DNA of 11,599 bases, from the NCBI GenBank assembly GCA_005240015.1, contig SBBV01000388.1, positions 1-11,599 of the forward strand, read 5' to 3'. The notes beneath the pieces are model-generated. The model did no database searches and was not told the origin of the DNA. It saw only the letters and a program-made list of their open reading frames with translations. Source of the stretch: Candidatus Odyssella thessalonicensis (GTDB taxonomy: Bacteria; Pseudomonadota; Alphaproteobacteria; Bin65). Position numbers and translations under genes: made by a program. This document shows, one piece after another, positions 1 to 6,183 of this stretch (position 1 is its first letter; each line of letters begins with the position of its first letter).

Positions 1-196
1 CCCCGCCATTGGCGCGCATACACGGTTGGCCGCGAGGCGCGCGCTGTCTTGTCCCCGATGAAACGCCGGGGCGGGGCTTATGGCCCCGCTGAGCCCGTCT
101 GCGACAACCCGTCCGGTCGGGCTCCGGACCGGATCGTGGCGCGGAACCAAAACGATCCCACACCGTTGAATTAGGTAGCTCGGAGTAGAATCCACC

Positions 197-270
197 CCGA
201 TGGAAACATCGGTCCAAATTCGAAACGAGCAAAGCGCCGCCGACGCACGTCGACGGCGCTGCTTTTTTTT
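197..270 (+). ncRNA. Candidate small RNA (two stem-loops, U8 tail)
   Basis: From 197 the forward strand shows a perfect 6-bp hairpin, CCGATG-GAAA-CATCGG (197-212), with a GNRA-type tetraloop. An A-rich unpaired linker (213-232) follows, then a terminator hairpin and eight T. This is a typical small-RNA layout of about 74 nt. A TAGAAT sequence at 186-191 is a plausible -10 box placing the start near 197; the nearest -35-like TTGAAT (166-171) is only 14 nt away, which is short. No known RNA family was recognised. It may instead be the 3' end of a transcript entering from outside the window. Confidence 0.35.
233..270 (+). terminator. Rho-independent terminator
   Basis: A 12-bp stem with one mismatch (233-244 with 249-260, loop GCAC) is followed by GC and T8 (263-270), a strong forward-strand terminator. 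On the reverse strand the same stem is followed by TTTGCTCGTTT, so it may also stop the leftward oxygenase transcript ending at 304 and act in both directions. Confidence 0.8.
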
Positions 271-303
271 CTGTGCCGCCGCAGTCCGTGCGCCGGCGCT
301 ATC

Positions 304-1017
304 TCAATGCACGGCCGGCAGCCTGAGGCCGAAGCGGCCCTCGACCACTTCGCGGGCGCGGCGCACGTAGTCGGCGCGCATGTCTTCGTTGGTGCGCTTC
401 TTGATGCCCCATTTCCGGTAGATGGCGTTGTTCTTGCTGTCGGCGGCGCCGAAGAACTTCATCATCTCGGGGAACAACTGGTCGACATAGCGCTGCAGCT
501 GCGCCTTGGCCTTGGCGCCGCCCTTGGCGATTGCGTCCTCGCACATCTCGACGCCGAACTCGGAGTGGAAGCGCTCCTCCGGCATGGTCATACGCGCCAG
601 GTTGCGCAGCGGGATGAAGCTGCAGTGGATGAGGTCTTCCACCTGCAGGATCTCGGCGAGGTCGCCGATCGCCTTGATCACGCAGAACTGCTCCCAGCTC
701 TCGAGCGGCAGCTGGAAGATGTTGAGCGGCTGCTTGCTGGTCTTCTCCGGCAGCATGCGCTCGGCCGCGATCCCCATCTCGCGCCCCAGCTCGAAGAACC
801 GCCAGTGATGGCCGTATTCCTCCATCGCGACGCGGCAGACCAGCCATTTTGCGTAGGGCGTGGGAGCCAGCGCGATCGCCGGCTCATCGAAGACGCGGCT
901 GCCGTAGAGCTCGTTGATGGCGTGGCTGATCACGATCTTCTTGCACGCGGTCTGAAACTCGTCGGGCGCGCTCCTGAGCGCGTCGGCGGTGGCAACCTGC
1001 GGGGCTTCGGTCATCAT
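304..1017 (-). CDS. PaaA/PaaC-like ferritin-fold di-iron oxygenase subunit
   Basis: A 237-residue protein of the phenylacetic acid catabolic family (PaaA/PaaC), whose members form the ferritin-like di-iron part of phenylacetyl-CoA epoxidase. Two motifs typical of metal-binding helices are visible: EEYGHHW (residues 66-72) and EERFH (147-151), both E-x-x-H type. Acidic residues at 36/45 and 119/122 are candidates for the other ligands. The DEPAIA segment (44-49) resembles PaaA. It is shorter than E. coli PaaA (about 310 aa) and close to PaaC in length. The start is supported by AGGAG just upstream of two tandem ATGs (1017 and 1014). It is the last gene of the leftward reductase-dehydrogenase-oxygenase arm, 131 nt after the dehydrogenase. 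No paaB, paaC or paaD is in the window. Inference: an oxygenase acting on a CoA thioester; the substrate is unknown. Confidence 0.8.
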   Translation of the reverse strand: MMTEAPQVATADALRSAPDEFQTACKKIVISHAINELYGSRVFDEPAIALAPTPYAKWLVCRVAMEEYGHHWRFFELGREMGIAAERMLPEKTSKQPLNIFQLPLESWEQFCVIKAIGDLAEILQVEDLIHCSFIPLRNLARMTMPEERFHSEFGVEMCEDAIAKGGAKAKAQLQRYVDQLFPEMMKFFGAADSKNNAIYRKWGIKKRTNEDMRADYVRRAREVVEGRFGLRLPAVH

Positions 1018-1060
1018 TCACTCTCCTGCGGCCGCTGTGCGCGCGGCATGACGCTCATGG

Positions 1061-1143
1061 AACAGGAGACGCAGAGACGCGGAGGAGCGTGGTCGCGCCC
1101 TTCGGGCGCCAATCCTTCTTCTCTGCGCCTCTGCGTCTCCTGT
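1061..1143. repeat. Palindromic intergenic repeat
   Basis: An imperfect inverted repeat fills most of the gap between the dehydrogenase and the oxygenase. The left arm begins AACAGGAGACGCAGAG (1061-1076); the right arm mirrors it and ends at 1143. The outer 27 nt pair with three mismatches. A second, perfect hairpin, GCGCCC-TTC-GGGCGC (1095-1109), sits in the centre. The purine-rich repeating unit (CAGAGACGC) is typical of dispersed REP/MITE-like repeats. In the leftward mRNA it would form a long hairpin between two cistrons, where such elements often protect or separate transcript segments. Confidence 0.7.
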
Positions 1144-1148
1144 TCATT

Positions 1149-2096
1149 TCACACGAGGGGTTCGGTGTTGAAGTGTTCGAGATCGGTCGTGAGATCCGTC
1201 ATCAGCGGCGCCAGTTCGCGGCCGAACGCGTCCGCGATGCGCGCCACTGACCACTCCTCCCGGCCGAGCGCGAGGCGGACGGCGGGACGGGGCTGCGCGA
1301 ACAGGAAGATCTCGCGCCCGCGCACGCCGAGGATCTGGCCCGAGACCTTGCGGCCGGCATCGGCGCACAACGCCGTGACGAGATCGGCGACGTAGCGCGC
1401 GTCCACCTTCATCGCGCGCGTCTTGTAGGCCGCCTGGGCCTCGTTAGCGGGCTTGATCGAGTCGGTCACGCGCGTGTGCGCGAACGGCACGACGAAGTTC
1501 GCGCTGGCATCCGAGCGCGCCATTTCCATCGCCGCGATGCGCGTGAGCGCGAACAGGCCCGCCTTCGAGGCGGCGTAGGCGGCCTGGCCGTAATTGCCGT
1601 AAAGTCCCGCGGTCGAGCCGATGTTGACGATGCGGCCCCAGTTGCAGCCGGCGCCCGGCTTGGGGCGCCCCGCCTTGTGCTGCTCGCGCATCGCCGGCGT
1701 CGCCGCGTTGATGAGGTAGTAGGCGGCATTCAGGTTGTTGTGGATCACCGCGTCCCAATCGCGCGGCTCCCCCTTGAAGACGAGCGCGTCGCGGATGATG
1801 GCGGCGTTGTTGACCACGATGTCGATGCCGCCCCAGCGGCGCTGCGCGCGCTCCACGAGGGCCTTGGCGGCGCCGGGGCTGGCGACGCTCTCGGGCCAGG
1901 CGAGCGCCGAGGGGCCCATCGCCTTCGCCGCCGCCTCGGCCGCGGCCGGATCGGCGCCGTCGCCGGCGATGCTGGTGCCGCTGTCGGCCACGATCACTTT
2001 CGCGCCCTCGCGCACGAACGCCTCGGCGATCGCGCGCCCGATGCCGCGCGCGGCGCCGGTGACGATGGCGACCCGTCCCTCAAGCAGGCGGCTCAT
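1149..2096 (-). CDS. Short-chain dehydrogenase/reductase (NAD-type)
   Basis: A 315-residue classical SDR. Seen in order: nucleotide-binding TGAARGIG (13-20), an acidic residue D38 after the second strand (VIVAD) that favours NAD over NADP, NNAAI (96-100), catalytic S161 (IVNIGST), and YAASK with Y174 and K178. It is longer than a typical 250-aa FabG-like SDR: there is a 15-residue insertion around 139-153 before the serine strand and a C-terminal extension after about residue 265. Long versions of this kind occur among hydroxyacyl-CoA or dihydrodiol dehydrogenases. The ATG at 2096 is the only usable start, because an in-frame stop lies upstream with no other start codon between. Its own ribosome site is weak (GGGGTC). 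Inference: it oxidises the hydroxylated product of the neighbouring oxygenase. It could also act on a beta-hydroxyacyl-CoA. Confidence 0.88.
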   Translation of the reverse strand: MSRLLEGRVAIVTGAARGIGRAIAEAFVREGAKVIVADSGTSIAGDGADPAAAEAAAKAMGPSALAWPESVASPGAAKALVERAQRRWGGIDIVVNNAAIIRDALVFKGEPRDWDAVIHNNLNAAYYLINAATPAMREQHKAGRPKPGAGCNWGRIVNIGSTAGLYGNYGQAAYAASKAGLFALTRIAAMEMARSDASANFVVPFAHTRVTDSIKPANEAQAAYKTRAMKVDARYVADLVTALCADAGRKVSGQILGVRGREIFLFAQPRPAVRLALGREEWSVARIADAFGRELAPLMTDLTTDLEHFNTEPLV

Positions 2097-2143
2097 CGCA
2101 AGACCCCGTTGTGGGCCGAAATTCGTTCAAGAGCGGTCGTCAT
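2093..2143 (-). CDS. 16-codon bridging ORF between reductase and dehydrogenase
   Basis: A tiny ORF encoding MTTALERISAHNGVLR. Its ATG (2143-2141) overlaps the TGA of the reductase gene as ATGA, and its TGA (2095-2093) overlaps the ATG of the dehydrogenase, again as ATGA. Ribosomes finishing the reductase could restart here and be delivered to the dehydrogenase start, which has only a weak ribosome site. The overlaps are seen directly; the relay role is inference. The peptide itself may have no function. Confidence 0.4.
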   Translation of the reverse strand: MTTALERISAHNGVLR

Positions 2144-3183
2144 TTGGCGGTTTCCAGTTTCGCTTTGTCGGCCTCGGTGTAGAACGCATCGGCGTGGCAG
2201 TTCTGGCGCGCGAGCCCCAGATGCTTCAGCACGCGCGTGCAGGTCTCGACCATGATCGGCGGGCCAGCGAGATAGGCCTTGAACCCGTCGAGGTCCTGAA
2301 AGTCCTTGCCGATCGCCTCGGAGAGGAAGCCGGTCCGCCGCTGCGTGGGCGCGTCGGGCTCCGAGAGCACGGGAACGAATTTGAGATTGGGGTGCCCGGC
2401 CGCGAGCGCCTCGAAATGATCCTCGAGATAGAGATCGCGCTCGGCGCGGACGCCAAAATAGAGACGGATCGGCTGCTCGGCGCCGCGCGCCAGCGCCTCC
2501 TCGACCGTGCTCTTGATCGGCGCCAAGCCCGAGCCGCCGGCGATGGCGAGGATCGGGCCGGTGTGGCGCGGGCGGTAGAACGCGTTGCCGTAGGGCCCGA
2601 CCACGCGCACGCGTTCGCCGGGTTTCAGCGAATGCGCGACGTAGGGCGTCACCGCCCCGCCCGCCATCAGGCGGATGTGGAATTCCAGCGTCTCTCCGCC
2701 CGGCCGGTTGGCCATCGAGAAATCGCGCGGCGGCAAATGGCCGGCGCGGTCCGGCGCGAAGATCACCGAGGCGTATTGCCCGGCCGAGAAATCGAACGGA
2801 CCGCCGGCGCGGATCACCATGCGCACGATGCGGATGTCGTGCGTCGCGTCCTCTATTCCGGTCACCTCGCAGTCGAGATGGCGGGTCGGATGCATCGCCA
2901 CGTCGTCGGGCTCGAGCCAGGCCACCTCGCAATCCGACCACGGCACCGCGCGGCAGGCGAGGATCAGGCCCTGCTCGCGCTCGGGCTTCGAGAGCGCGTA
3001 GTCGGAATAAGGCGACATCTCGATCTCGCCGGCGATCAGCGTGCTCTTGCAGGCGCCGCAATTGCCCGAGCGGCAGCCGCAGGGATAGGGCACGCCGGCT
3101 CGCAGCGCCGCGGCCAGGATGGTTTCCCCCATCTCGACCGTGACCTTCTCGTCCCGGCCCTTGATCGCGACCTTGAAGCTCAC
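2140..3183 (-). CDS. Ferredoxin/FAD/NAD oxidoreductase (oxygenase reductase)
   Basis: A 347-residue electron-transfer protein. The N-terminal plant-type [2Fe-2S] domain (about 1-92) has cluster ligands C37, C42, C45 and C77 in the C-x4-C-x2-C...C pattern. The FAD-binding barrel contains RDFSMAN (153-159, the RxYS-type flavin motif), and the NAD-binding domain contains AGGSGLAP (215-222) and a C-terminal AGPP segment. This order (ferredoxin first) is that of phenol hydroxylase, benzoate dioxygenase and CDP-glucoseen reductases; PaaE has the ferredoxin at the C-terminus. It should pass electrons from NAD(P)H to the di-iron oxygenase encoded two genes downstream. Start: GTG at 3183, with GAGGGAG 2 nt upstream; no ATG fits the family N-terminus better. 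It is the first gene of the leftward arm, facing the MarR gene. Confidence 0.9.
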   Translation of the reverse strand: MSFKVAIKGRDEKVTVEMGETILAAALRAGVPYPCGCRSGNCGACKSTLIAGEIEMSPYSDYALSKPEREQGLILACRAVPWSDCEVAWLEPDDVAMHPTRHLDCEVTGIEDATHDIRIVRMVIRAGGPFDFSAGQYASVIFAPDRAGHLPPRDFSMANRPGGETLEFHIRLMAGGAVTPYVAHSLKPGERVRVVGPYGNAFYRPRHTGPILAIAGGSGLAPIKSTVEEALARGAEQPIRLYFGVRAERDLYLEDHFEALAAGHPNLKFVPVLSEPDAPTQRRTGFLSEAIGKDFQDLDGFKAYLAGPPIMVETCTRVLKHLGLARQNCHADAFYTEADKAKLETAK

Positions 3184-3271
3184 CGCTCCCTCGGGTAAAT
3201 TAGTTCGCGTTACTGATTATCCGTTATATCAATTATTTGAGTCTCAAAGCAACCCGTGTTAAGAGGTCATC
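3184..3271. promoter_or_regulatory. Divergent promoter region with MarR operator candidate
   Basis: This AT-rich gap between the reductase and marR-type genes stands out in a GC-rich window. TTTGAG-T-CTCAAA (3236-3248) is a perfect inverted repeat with 6-bp arms around one base, a reasonable size for a MarR-dimer site. A possible rightward promoter is TTACTG (3210-3215), 17 nt, TTATTT (3233-3238); its -10 box runs into the palindrome, so a bound repressor would block it. For the leftward promoter no clean pair of boxes was found. Ribosome site AAGAGG at 3261-3266 serves the regulator. The assignment of operator and boxes is inference. Confidence 0.55.
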
Positions 3272-3760
3272 ATGACCGAAAAGGCGATCCTGCGCAGCCG
3301 AGGCGCCGAGGAGGCGGACGAGAGGGTGGAGGCCGAGCTCTCGCGCGGCCGGCTCGAGGGCCTGCTCGGCTATTTCCTGCGCCGCGCCGACGTCTTCACG
3401 TTCCAGAGCTTCAACGCGCACATGGCCGAGGACCGCATCAGCCCCGGCCAGCTCGGCGTTTTGCTCATGTGCGAGGCCAATGCCGGCATCAACCAGACCC
3501 GGCTCGGCAAGGCGCTCGGCATCGACCGCTCGACCTTGGTCGCGATGATCGACCTGCTCGAGGGCCGCGGGCTCGTCACGCGCACGCCGTCCACGGTCGA
3601 CCGCCGCTCGCATGCCTTGAAGCTCACGCGCCAGGGCGAGGCGTTCTTGAAGGCGCTGCAGCCGCGGCTGATGCGCCACGAGGCGGAGATCGCGCGCAAT
3701 CTCTCGGCGGCCGAGCGCCGGCAGCTCATGGACCTTCTCGGCCGCATCACGCCGGCATGA
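3272..3760 (+). CDS. MarR-family transcriptional regulator
   Basis: A 162-residue protein of normal MarR length. N-terminal helices (about 25-55) are followed by a winged helix-turn-helix: ISPGQLGVLL (56-65), the recognition region around RLGKALGIDRSTLVAMIDLLEGRGLV (residues 77-102), and the wing with the family-typical D110-R111-R112 followed by ALKLT. C-terminal helices (125-160) would complete the dimer interface. Start ATG with AAGAGG 5 nt upstream. Its TGA overlaps the ATG of the ligase gene. MarR proteins in aromatic and acyl degradation loci often repress the divergent genes until an aryl/acyl-CoA or free acid binds; this placement suggests autoregulation and control of the oxygenase arm. 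Confidence 0.93.
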   Translation: MTEKAILRSRGAEEADERVEAELSRGRLEGLLGYFLRRADVFTFQSFNAHMAEDRISPGQLGVLLMCEANAGINQTRLGKALGIDRSTLVAMIDLLEGRGLVTRTPSTVDRRSHALKLTRQGEAFLKALQPRLMRHEAEIARNLSAAERRQLMDLLGRITPA

Positions 3761-5340
3761 ACGCAACGCCCGCCGCCCTCCCCGCCGCCGAGCTGCTCGC
3801 GCGCGCCGCCGCGCGCTGGCCCGAGCGCACGGCCGTGATCGCGGAAAGGCGCAGCATCACGTTCCGCGAGCTCGACCGCGCGGCCTCGCGCCTCGCCGCG
3901 GCGCTCGTCAATGCCAAGCTCGGCCCGGGCCACACTGTCGGCATCCTTTCGCCCAACCGCATCGAGTATCCGATCTTCCACATGGGCGCCGCGCGCGCGG
4001 GATCGCTGCAGGCCCATTTCTCGATCCGCGCCACCGCCGACGATCTGGCCCACGTGATCGGCAAGGTCGAGGCGGAGGCGGTGTTCGTCGATGCCGCGCT
4101 GCTGCCGACCTTGCGCGCTGCGCGTGTGCGCGCGCCGGCGCTCAAGACGGCGATCGTGATGGGCACGCCGCCGGCGCCGCTCATGGCCGGCGAGATCGGC
4201 TGGGACCAGTTTCACGCCGGCGCAGGCGACAGTCTGCCGAACGTCGCGGTCAAGCCCGAGGATCCGTTCTGCATCACCTTCACCGGCGGCACGACGGGCG
4301 TGCCGAAGGGTGTGCTCGCTACGCACGCGGCGCGCAGCGTGATCGCGCAGGTGCTGGTCGAGCCGTTCGAGTTGACGCCGCGCGACATCGCCGTGCTCGG
4401 CACGCCGATGTTCCACCTGGCCGGGCTCGGCTCGTGGTTCGTGCCGGCGATGACCGCGGGCACCACGATGGTGCTGCTGCCGCGCTGGGAACCGGCCGCT
4501 TTCATCGCCGCGATCGAGCGCGAGCGCGCCACGATGGGCTTCCTCGTGCCGACCATGGTCAACGGCGTGCTCAACGATGCCGGCTTCTCGCCCGCGCGCC
4601 TCGCTTCGCTCCGGCTCCTGAACTACGGCGGCGCGCCGATGCCGGTGGCTCTCCTCGAGCGCGCGCTCGACACGCTGCCGCAGCTCCGCATGCTCGACCA
4701 CTACGGCCAGTCGGAGGGCGGTGCGCTCGCCTATCGCCCGCCCGACCGCGCGCGCGACAAGCCCGCGAGCAACGGCATTCCGTTTTCCTGCACCGAGGTC
4801 GCGTTCTTCGACAGCGACGGCCGGCGCCTGCCGGACGATGCGCGCGGGCCCGGCGCCGTCGGCGAGCTGTGCGTCAAGGGTCCGCAGAACTGCGTCGGCT
4901 ACTATCGCGATCCCGATCAGACCAAGGCCCTGTTCACGTCCGACGGCTGGCTCAAGACCGGCGACATCGGCTACCGCGACGAGGAAGGCTTCCTGTTCCT
5001 CGTCGACCGCGCCAGGGACATGATCGTCGCCGGCGGGGAGAACATCTATCCGGCCGAGATCGAGAACGCGCTGTTCCAGCACCCGGCCGTCAAAGAATGC
5101 GCGGTGTTCGGCATCCCCGATGCGCATTGGGGCGAGGTGCCGGCGGCGCATGTGGTGCTGGCCGAGGGCCAGACCGTCTCGCCCGAGGCGCTCGCCGATT
5201 TCGTCGCCGGCAAGATCGCGCGCCACAAGCGCCCGCGGCTCGTGAAGTTCGTCGATGCGCTGCCCAAGACCGCGATCGGCAAGATCCAGAAGAACCTGAT
5301 CCGAAAGCCCTATTGGGAAGGGCGGGCGCGCAGCATCTGA
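3757..5340 (+). CDS. AMP-forming acyl-CoA synthetase/ligase
   Basis: A 527-residue enzyme of the adenylate-forming (ANL) superfamily that activates a carboxylic acid with ATP to an acyl-adenylate and then an acyl-CoA. Visible motifs: the phosphate-binding loop TGGTTGVPKG (176-185), YGQSEGG (316-322, with E320), the hinge region GWLKTGD ending in D403, the GGENIYPAEIE segment after it, and the C-terminal catalytic lysine K509 in KTAIGKIQK. Length and motifs fit medium-chain or aryl/alicyclic acid ligases; they do not identify the substrate. The start chosen is the ATG at 3757, which overlaps the regulator's stop (ATGA), has no ribosome site of its own and gives the normal N-terminus. Coupling to the regulator suggests that it supplies the CoA thioester used by the divergent oxygenase arm. 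Confidence 0.93.
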   Translation: MNATPAALPAAELLARAAARWPERTAVIAERRSITFRELDRAASRLAAALVNAKLGPGHTVGILSPNRIEYPIFHMGAARAGSLQAHFSIRATADDLAHVIGKVEAEAVFVDAALLPTLRAARVRAPALKTAIVMGTPPAPLMAGEIGWDQFHAGAGDSLPNVAVKPEDPFCITFTGGTTGVPKGVLATHAARSVIAQVLVEPFELTPRDIAVLGTPMFHLAGLGSWFVPAMTAGTTMVLLPRWEPAAFIAAIERERATMGFLVPTMVNGVLNDAGFSPARLASLRLLNYGGAPMPVALLERALDTLPQLRMLDHYGQSEGGALAYRPPDRARDKPASNGIPFSCTEVAFFDSDGRRLPDDARGPGAVGELCVKGPQNCVGYYRDPDQTKALFTSDGWLKTGDIGYRDEEGFLFLVDRARDMIVAGGENIYPAEIENALFQHPAVKECAVFGIPDAHWGEVPAAHVVLAEGQTVSPEALADFVAGKIARHKRPRLVKFVDALPKTAIGKIQKNLIRKPYWEGRARSI

Positions 5341-5366
5341 AACGGCGCGATGTCGGAGCTGTTGCG

Positions 5367-5401
5367 GTGACGCGTGGGCTCGCTCACGCGTCTTTCGTCA
5401 C
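5367..5401 (+). terminator. Probable terminator after the ligase gene
   Basis: Downstream of the ligase stop lies an 8-bp perfect stem (GACGCGTG, 5369-5376, with CACGCGTC, 5385-5392) followed by TTT. An alternative outer stem pairs GTGACG (5367-5372) with CGTCAC (5396-5401). The T-run is short, so termination may be weak. The hairpin overlaps the stop codon of the small leftward ORF 5384-5533. Confidence 0.5.
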
Positions 5402-5533
5402 GTGCATCCCGAAGCTTTCGCACTGCTCCACGACCCTGCGGACGACGGGCCCGGACACCGACCGCTCGCGCGCACCTTCCGCGGCGGCGGGGACGCCAAA
5501 TGCATGGAAGAAGCGCTGGAAGCCCTTCGGCAT
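5384..5533 (-). CDS. Small unrecognised protein (49 aa)
   Basis: An ATG-to-TGA frame of 49 residues beginning MPKGFQRFFHAFGVP and ending HVTKDA. About nine in ten of its codons end in G or C, as in the confident genes here, which supports translation. The frame is also open for 21 codons before the ATG, back to a TGA, but without another good start. No clear ribosome site precedes the ATG (only GGGGCAG). The peptide is basic with an aromatic N-terminus and one cysteine. It lies 75 nt after the 75-aa ORF on the same strand and could be in its transcript. No family is recognised; a fragment of a larger decayed gene is possible. Confidence 0.4.
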   Translation of the reverse strand: MPKGFQRFFHAFGVPAAAEGARERSVSGPVVRRVVEQCESFGMHVTKDA

Positions 5534-5608
5534 GACGCTTCTGCCCCAGCGCGCCGCGGGGTTTCCTGCGGCTGGTACGGGACGGCTCCCTCACGTTCCG
5601 GACGCGCG

Positions 5609-5836
5609 CTAGCGCGCGGCGCAGGAGCGCTTCAGGAGATCGTACTGGTCGATGGCCGCCAACGCGGCGCGCAGGCTCTCCTGGTGGCGGAAGACCTTGT
5701 CGGCGAGGCGCTCGCGCTCGGCGGCATCGGCCTCGGCCAACAGGGCATCATAGTCGCCGACGAGATCGATCAACTGGTTGCGGAGCTGGCCGCGCAGTCG
5801 GTCGCGCTGCTGGCGGGTGATGGACTTGATGTTCAT
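5609..5836 (-). CDS. Small hypothetical helical protein (75 aa)
   Basis: A 75-residue, strongly charged and almost entirely helical-looking protein rich in R, E, Q, L and A, with a likely coiled coil across about residues 8-70, and a single cysteine near the end (KRSCAAR). The start is the ATG at 5836 because GGAGG lies 6 nt before it; an in-frame ATG 12 nt upstream (5848) would itself form part of that ribosome site. No signal peptide or membrane segment is seen. The family is not recognised. It faces away from the copper-related genes and is convergent with the ligase gene. Confidence 0.65.
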   Translation of the reverse strand: MNIKSITRQQRDRLRGQLRNQLIDLVGDYDALLAEADAAERERLADKVFRHQESLRAALAAIDQYDLLKRSCAAR

Positions 5837-5982
5837 CCGAGCCTCCATTGAGGGCAGGCGGCAACCCGTGCCGCGCTGGCTATGTGCGAAAGGCTGAAAC
5901 GTCCAGCCGCGTCCGGGTTTTCGAGATCAGGCGGGGCGACGGCAGCGGTGGCAAGAGCGCGGAATGCAGCGTCGACGCTCAT
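5833..5982 (-). CDS. Possible small ORF coupled to the 75-aa gene
   Basis: A 49-codon frame starting MSVDAAFRALATAAVAPPDL. Its TGA overlaps the ATG of the 75-aa gene as ATGA, which suggests translational coupling. Against it: third-position G/C is clearly lower than in neighbouring genes, and the only purine-rich sequence before the ATG (GAGAGA) touches the start codon. No family recognised. It may be a leader ORF or chance. Confidence 0.25.
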   Translation of the reverse strand: MSVDAAFRALATAAVAPPDLENPDAAGRFSLSHIASAARVAACPQWRLG

Positions 5983-6183
5983 TCTCTCAGACCGGAATCG
6001 GCGCGTCAGTGACGCGTATCACGCGTGAAAAGCGGCCCCCACGCATGGGGCGACCCCGCGCGCGTGCGTGGCTGCGACTTCCATAATTCCATGCCCCCTC
6101 GGCCAATCGGCTGAATTGACGCGCGCGGCCGCGCTGCCCTTGCTGCCGAGGCGCCGCCTCGGCGCAGGAGCAAGGGGGGAACA
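5983..6183. other. Intergenic region between divergent small ORF and copper-protein gene
   Basis: No gene is seen here. TCACGCGTGA (6019-6028) is a perfect 10-bp palindrome, preceded by another ACGCGT-containing stretch (GACGCGTA, 6011-6018), so the area may carry an operator. No convincing -35/-10 pair was found on either strand. The 3' part, 6137-6176, forms the hairpin listed separately. Confidence 0.4.
6137..6176 (+). promoter_or_regulatory. 5'-UTR hairpin overlapping the ribosome binding site
   Basis: Inner arms GCCGAGGCG (6145-6153) and CGCCTCGGC (6155-6163) are perfectly complementary around one base. Outer arms CCCTTGCT (6137-6144) and AGCAAGGG (6169-6176) also pair perfectly, with GCAGG (6164-6168) bulged. 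The outer right arm includes AAGGG, the first half of the ribosome site AAGGGGGGA (6172-6180) of the gene starting at 6184. Folding would therefore partly hide that site. A role in translational control is inference. Confidence 0.5.

Larger units (their letters stand above)
1..303. other. Non-coding left edge; ends in terminator/sRNA candidate
   Basis: No convincing gene is seen in these 303 bases. Forward frame 1 is open from the edge to a TAG at 172-174, but the 57-residue translation has no recognisable motif and weaker third-position GC bias than the real genes, so it could be the tail of an upstream gene or chance. The identifiable content is at 186-270: a TAGAAT box, a GAAA-capped hairpin and a strong rho-independent terminator, listed separately. 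The oxygenase gene ends at 304 on the other strand, so transcription converges here. Confidence 0.5.

Noticed and set aside
1..174. Forward frame 1, open from the edge to 174, as the end of a gene
   Set aside because: Short, with no motif and weak third-position bias; it cannot be separated from chance without the upstream sequence.
304..1017. Benzoyl-CoA epoxidase BoxB
   Set aside because: BoxB is about 470 residues; this protein is 237, and its motif spacing and length fit PaaA/PaaC better.
3256..3756. Upstream extension of the ligase reading frame through the regulator gene
   Set aside because: The extension is the out-of-frame translation of the MarR gene; the ATG at 3757 gives the normal ligase length.
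3370..5226. Very long open frame on the reverse strand across the regulator and ligase genes
   Set aside because: It is antisense to two motif-complete genes and rich in Arg, Ala, Gly and His without any domain, as expected for a shadow frame in GC-rich DNA.
5603..5618. Perfect 16-bp palindrome CGCGCGCTAGCGCGCG at the end of the 75-aa gene
   Set aside because: It is almost pure alternating CG, easily produced in GC-rich DNA, has no T-run and no spacer, and so is not called as a terminator or operator.
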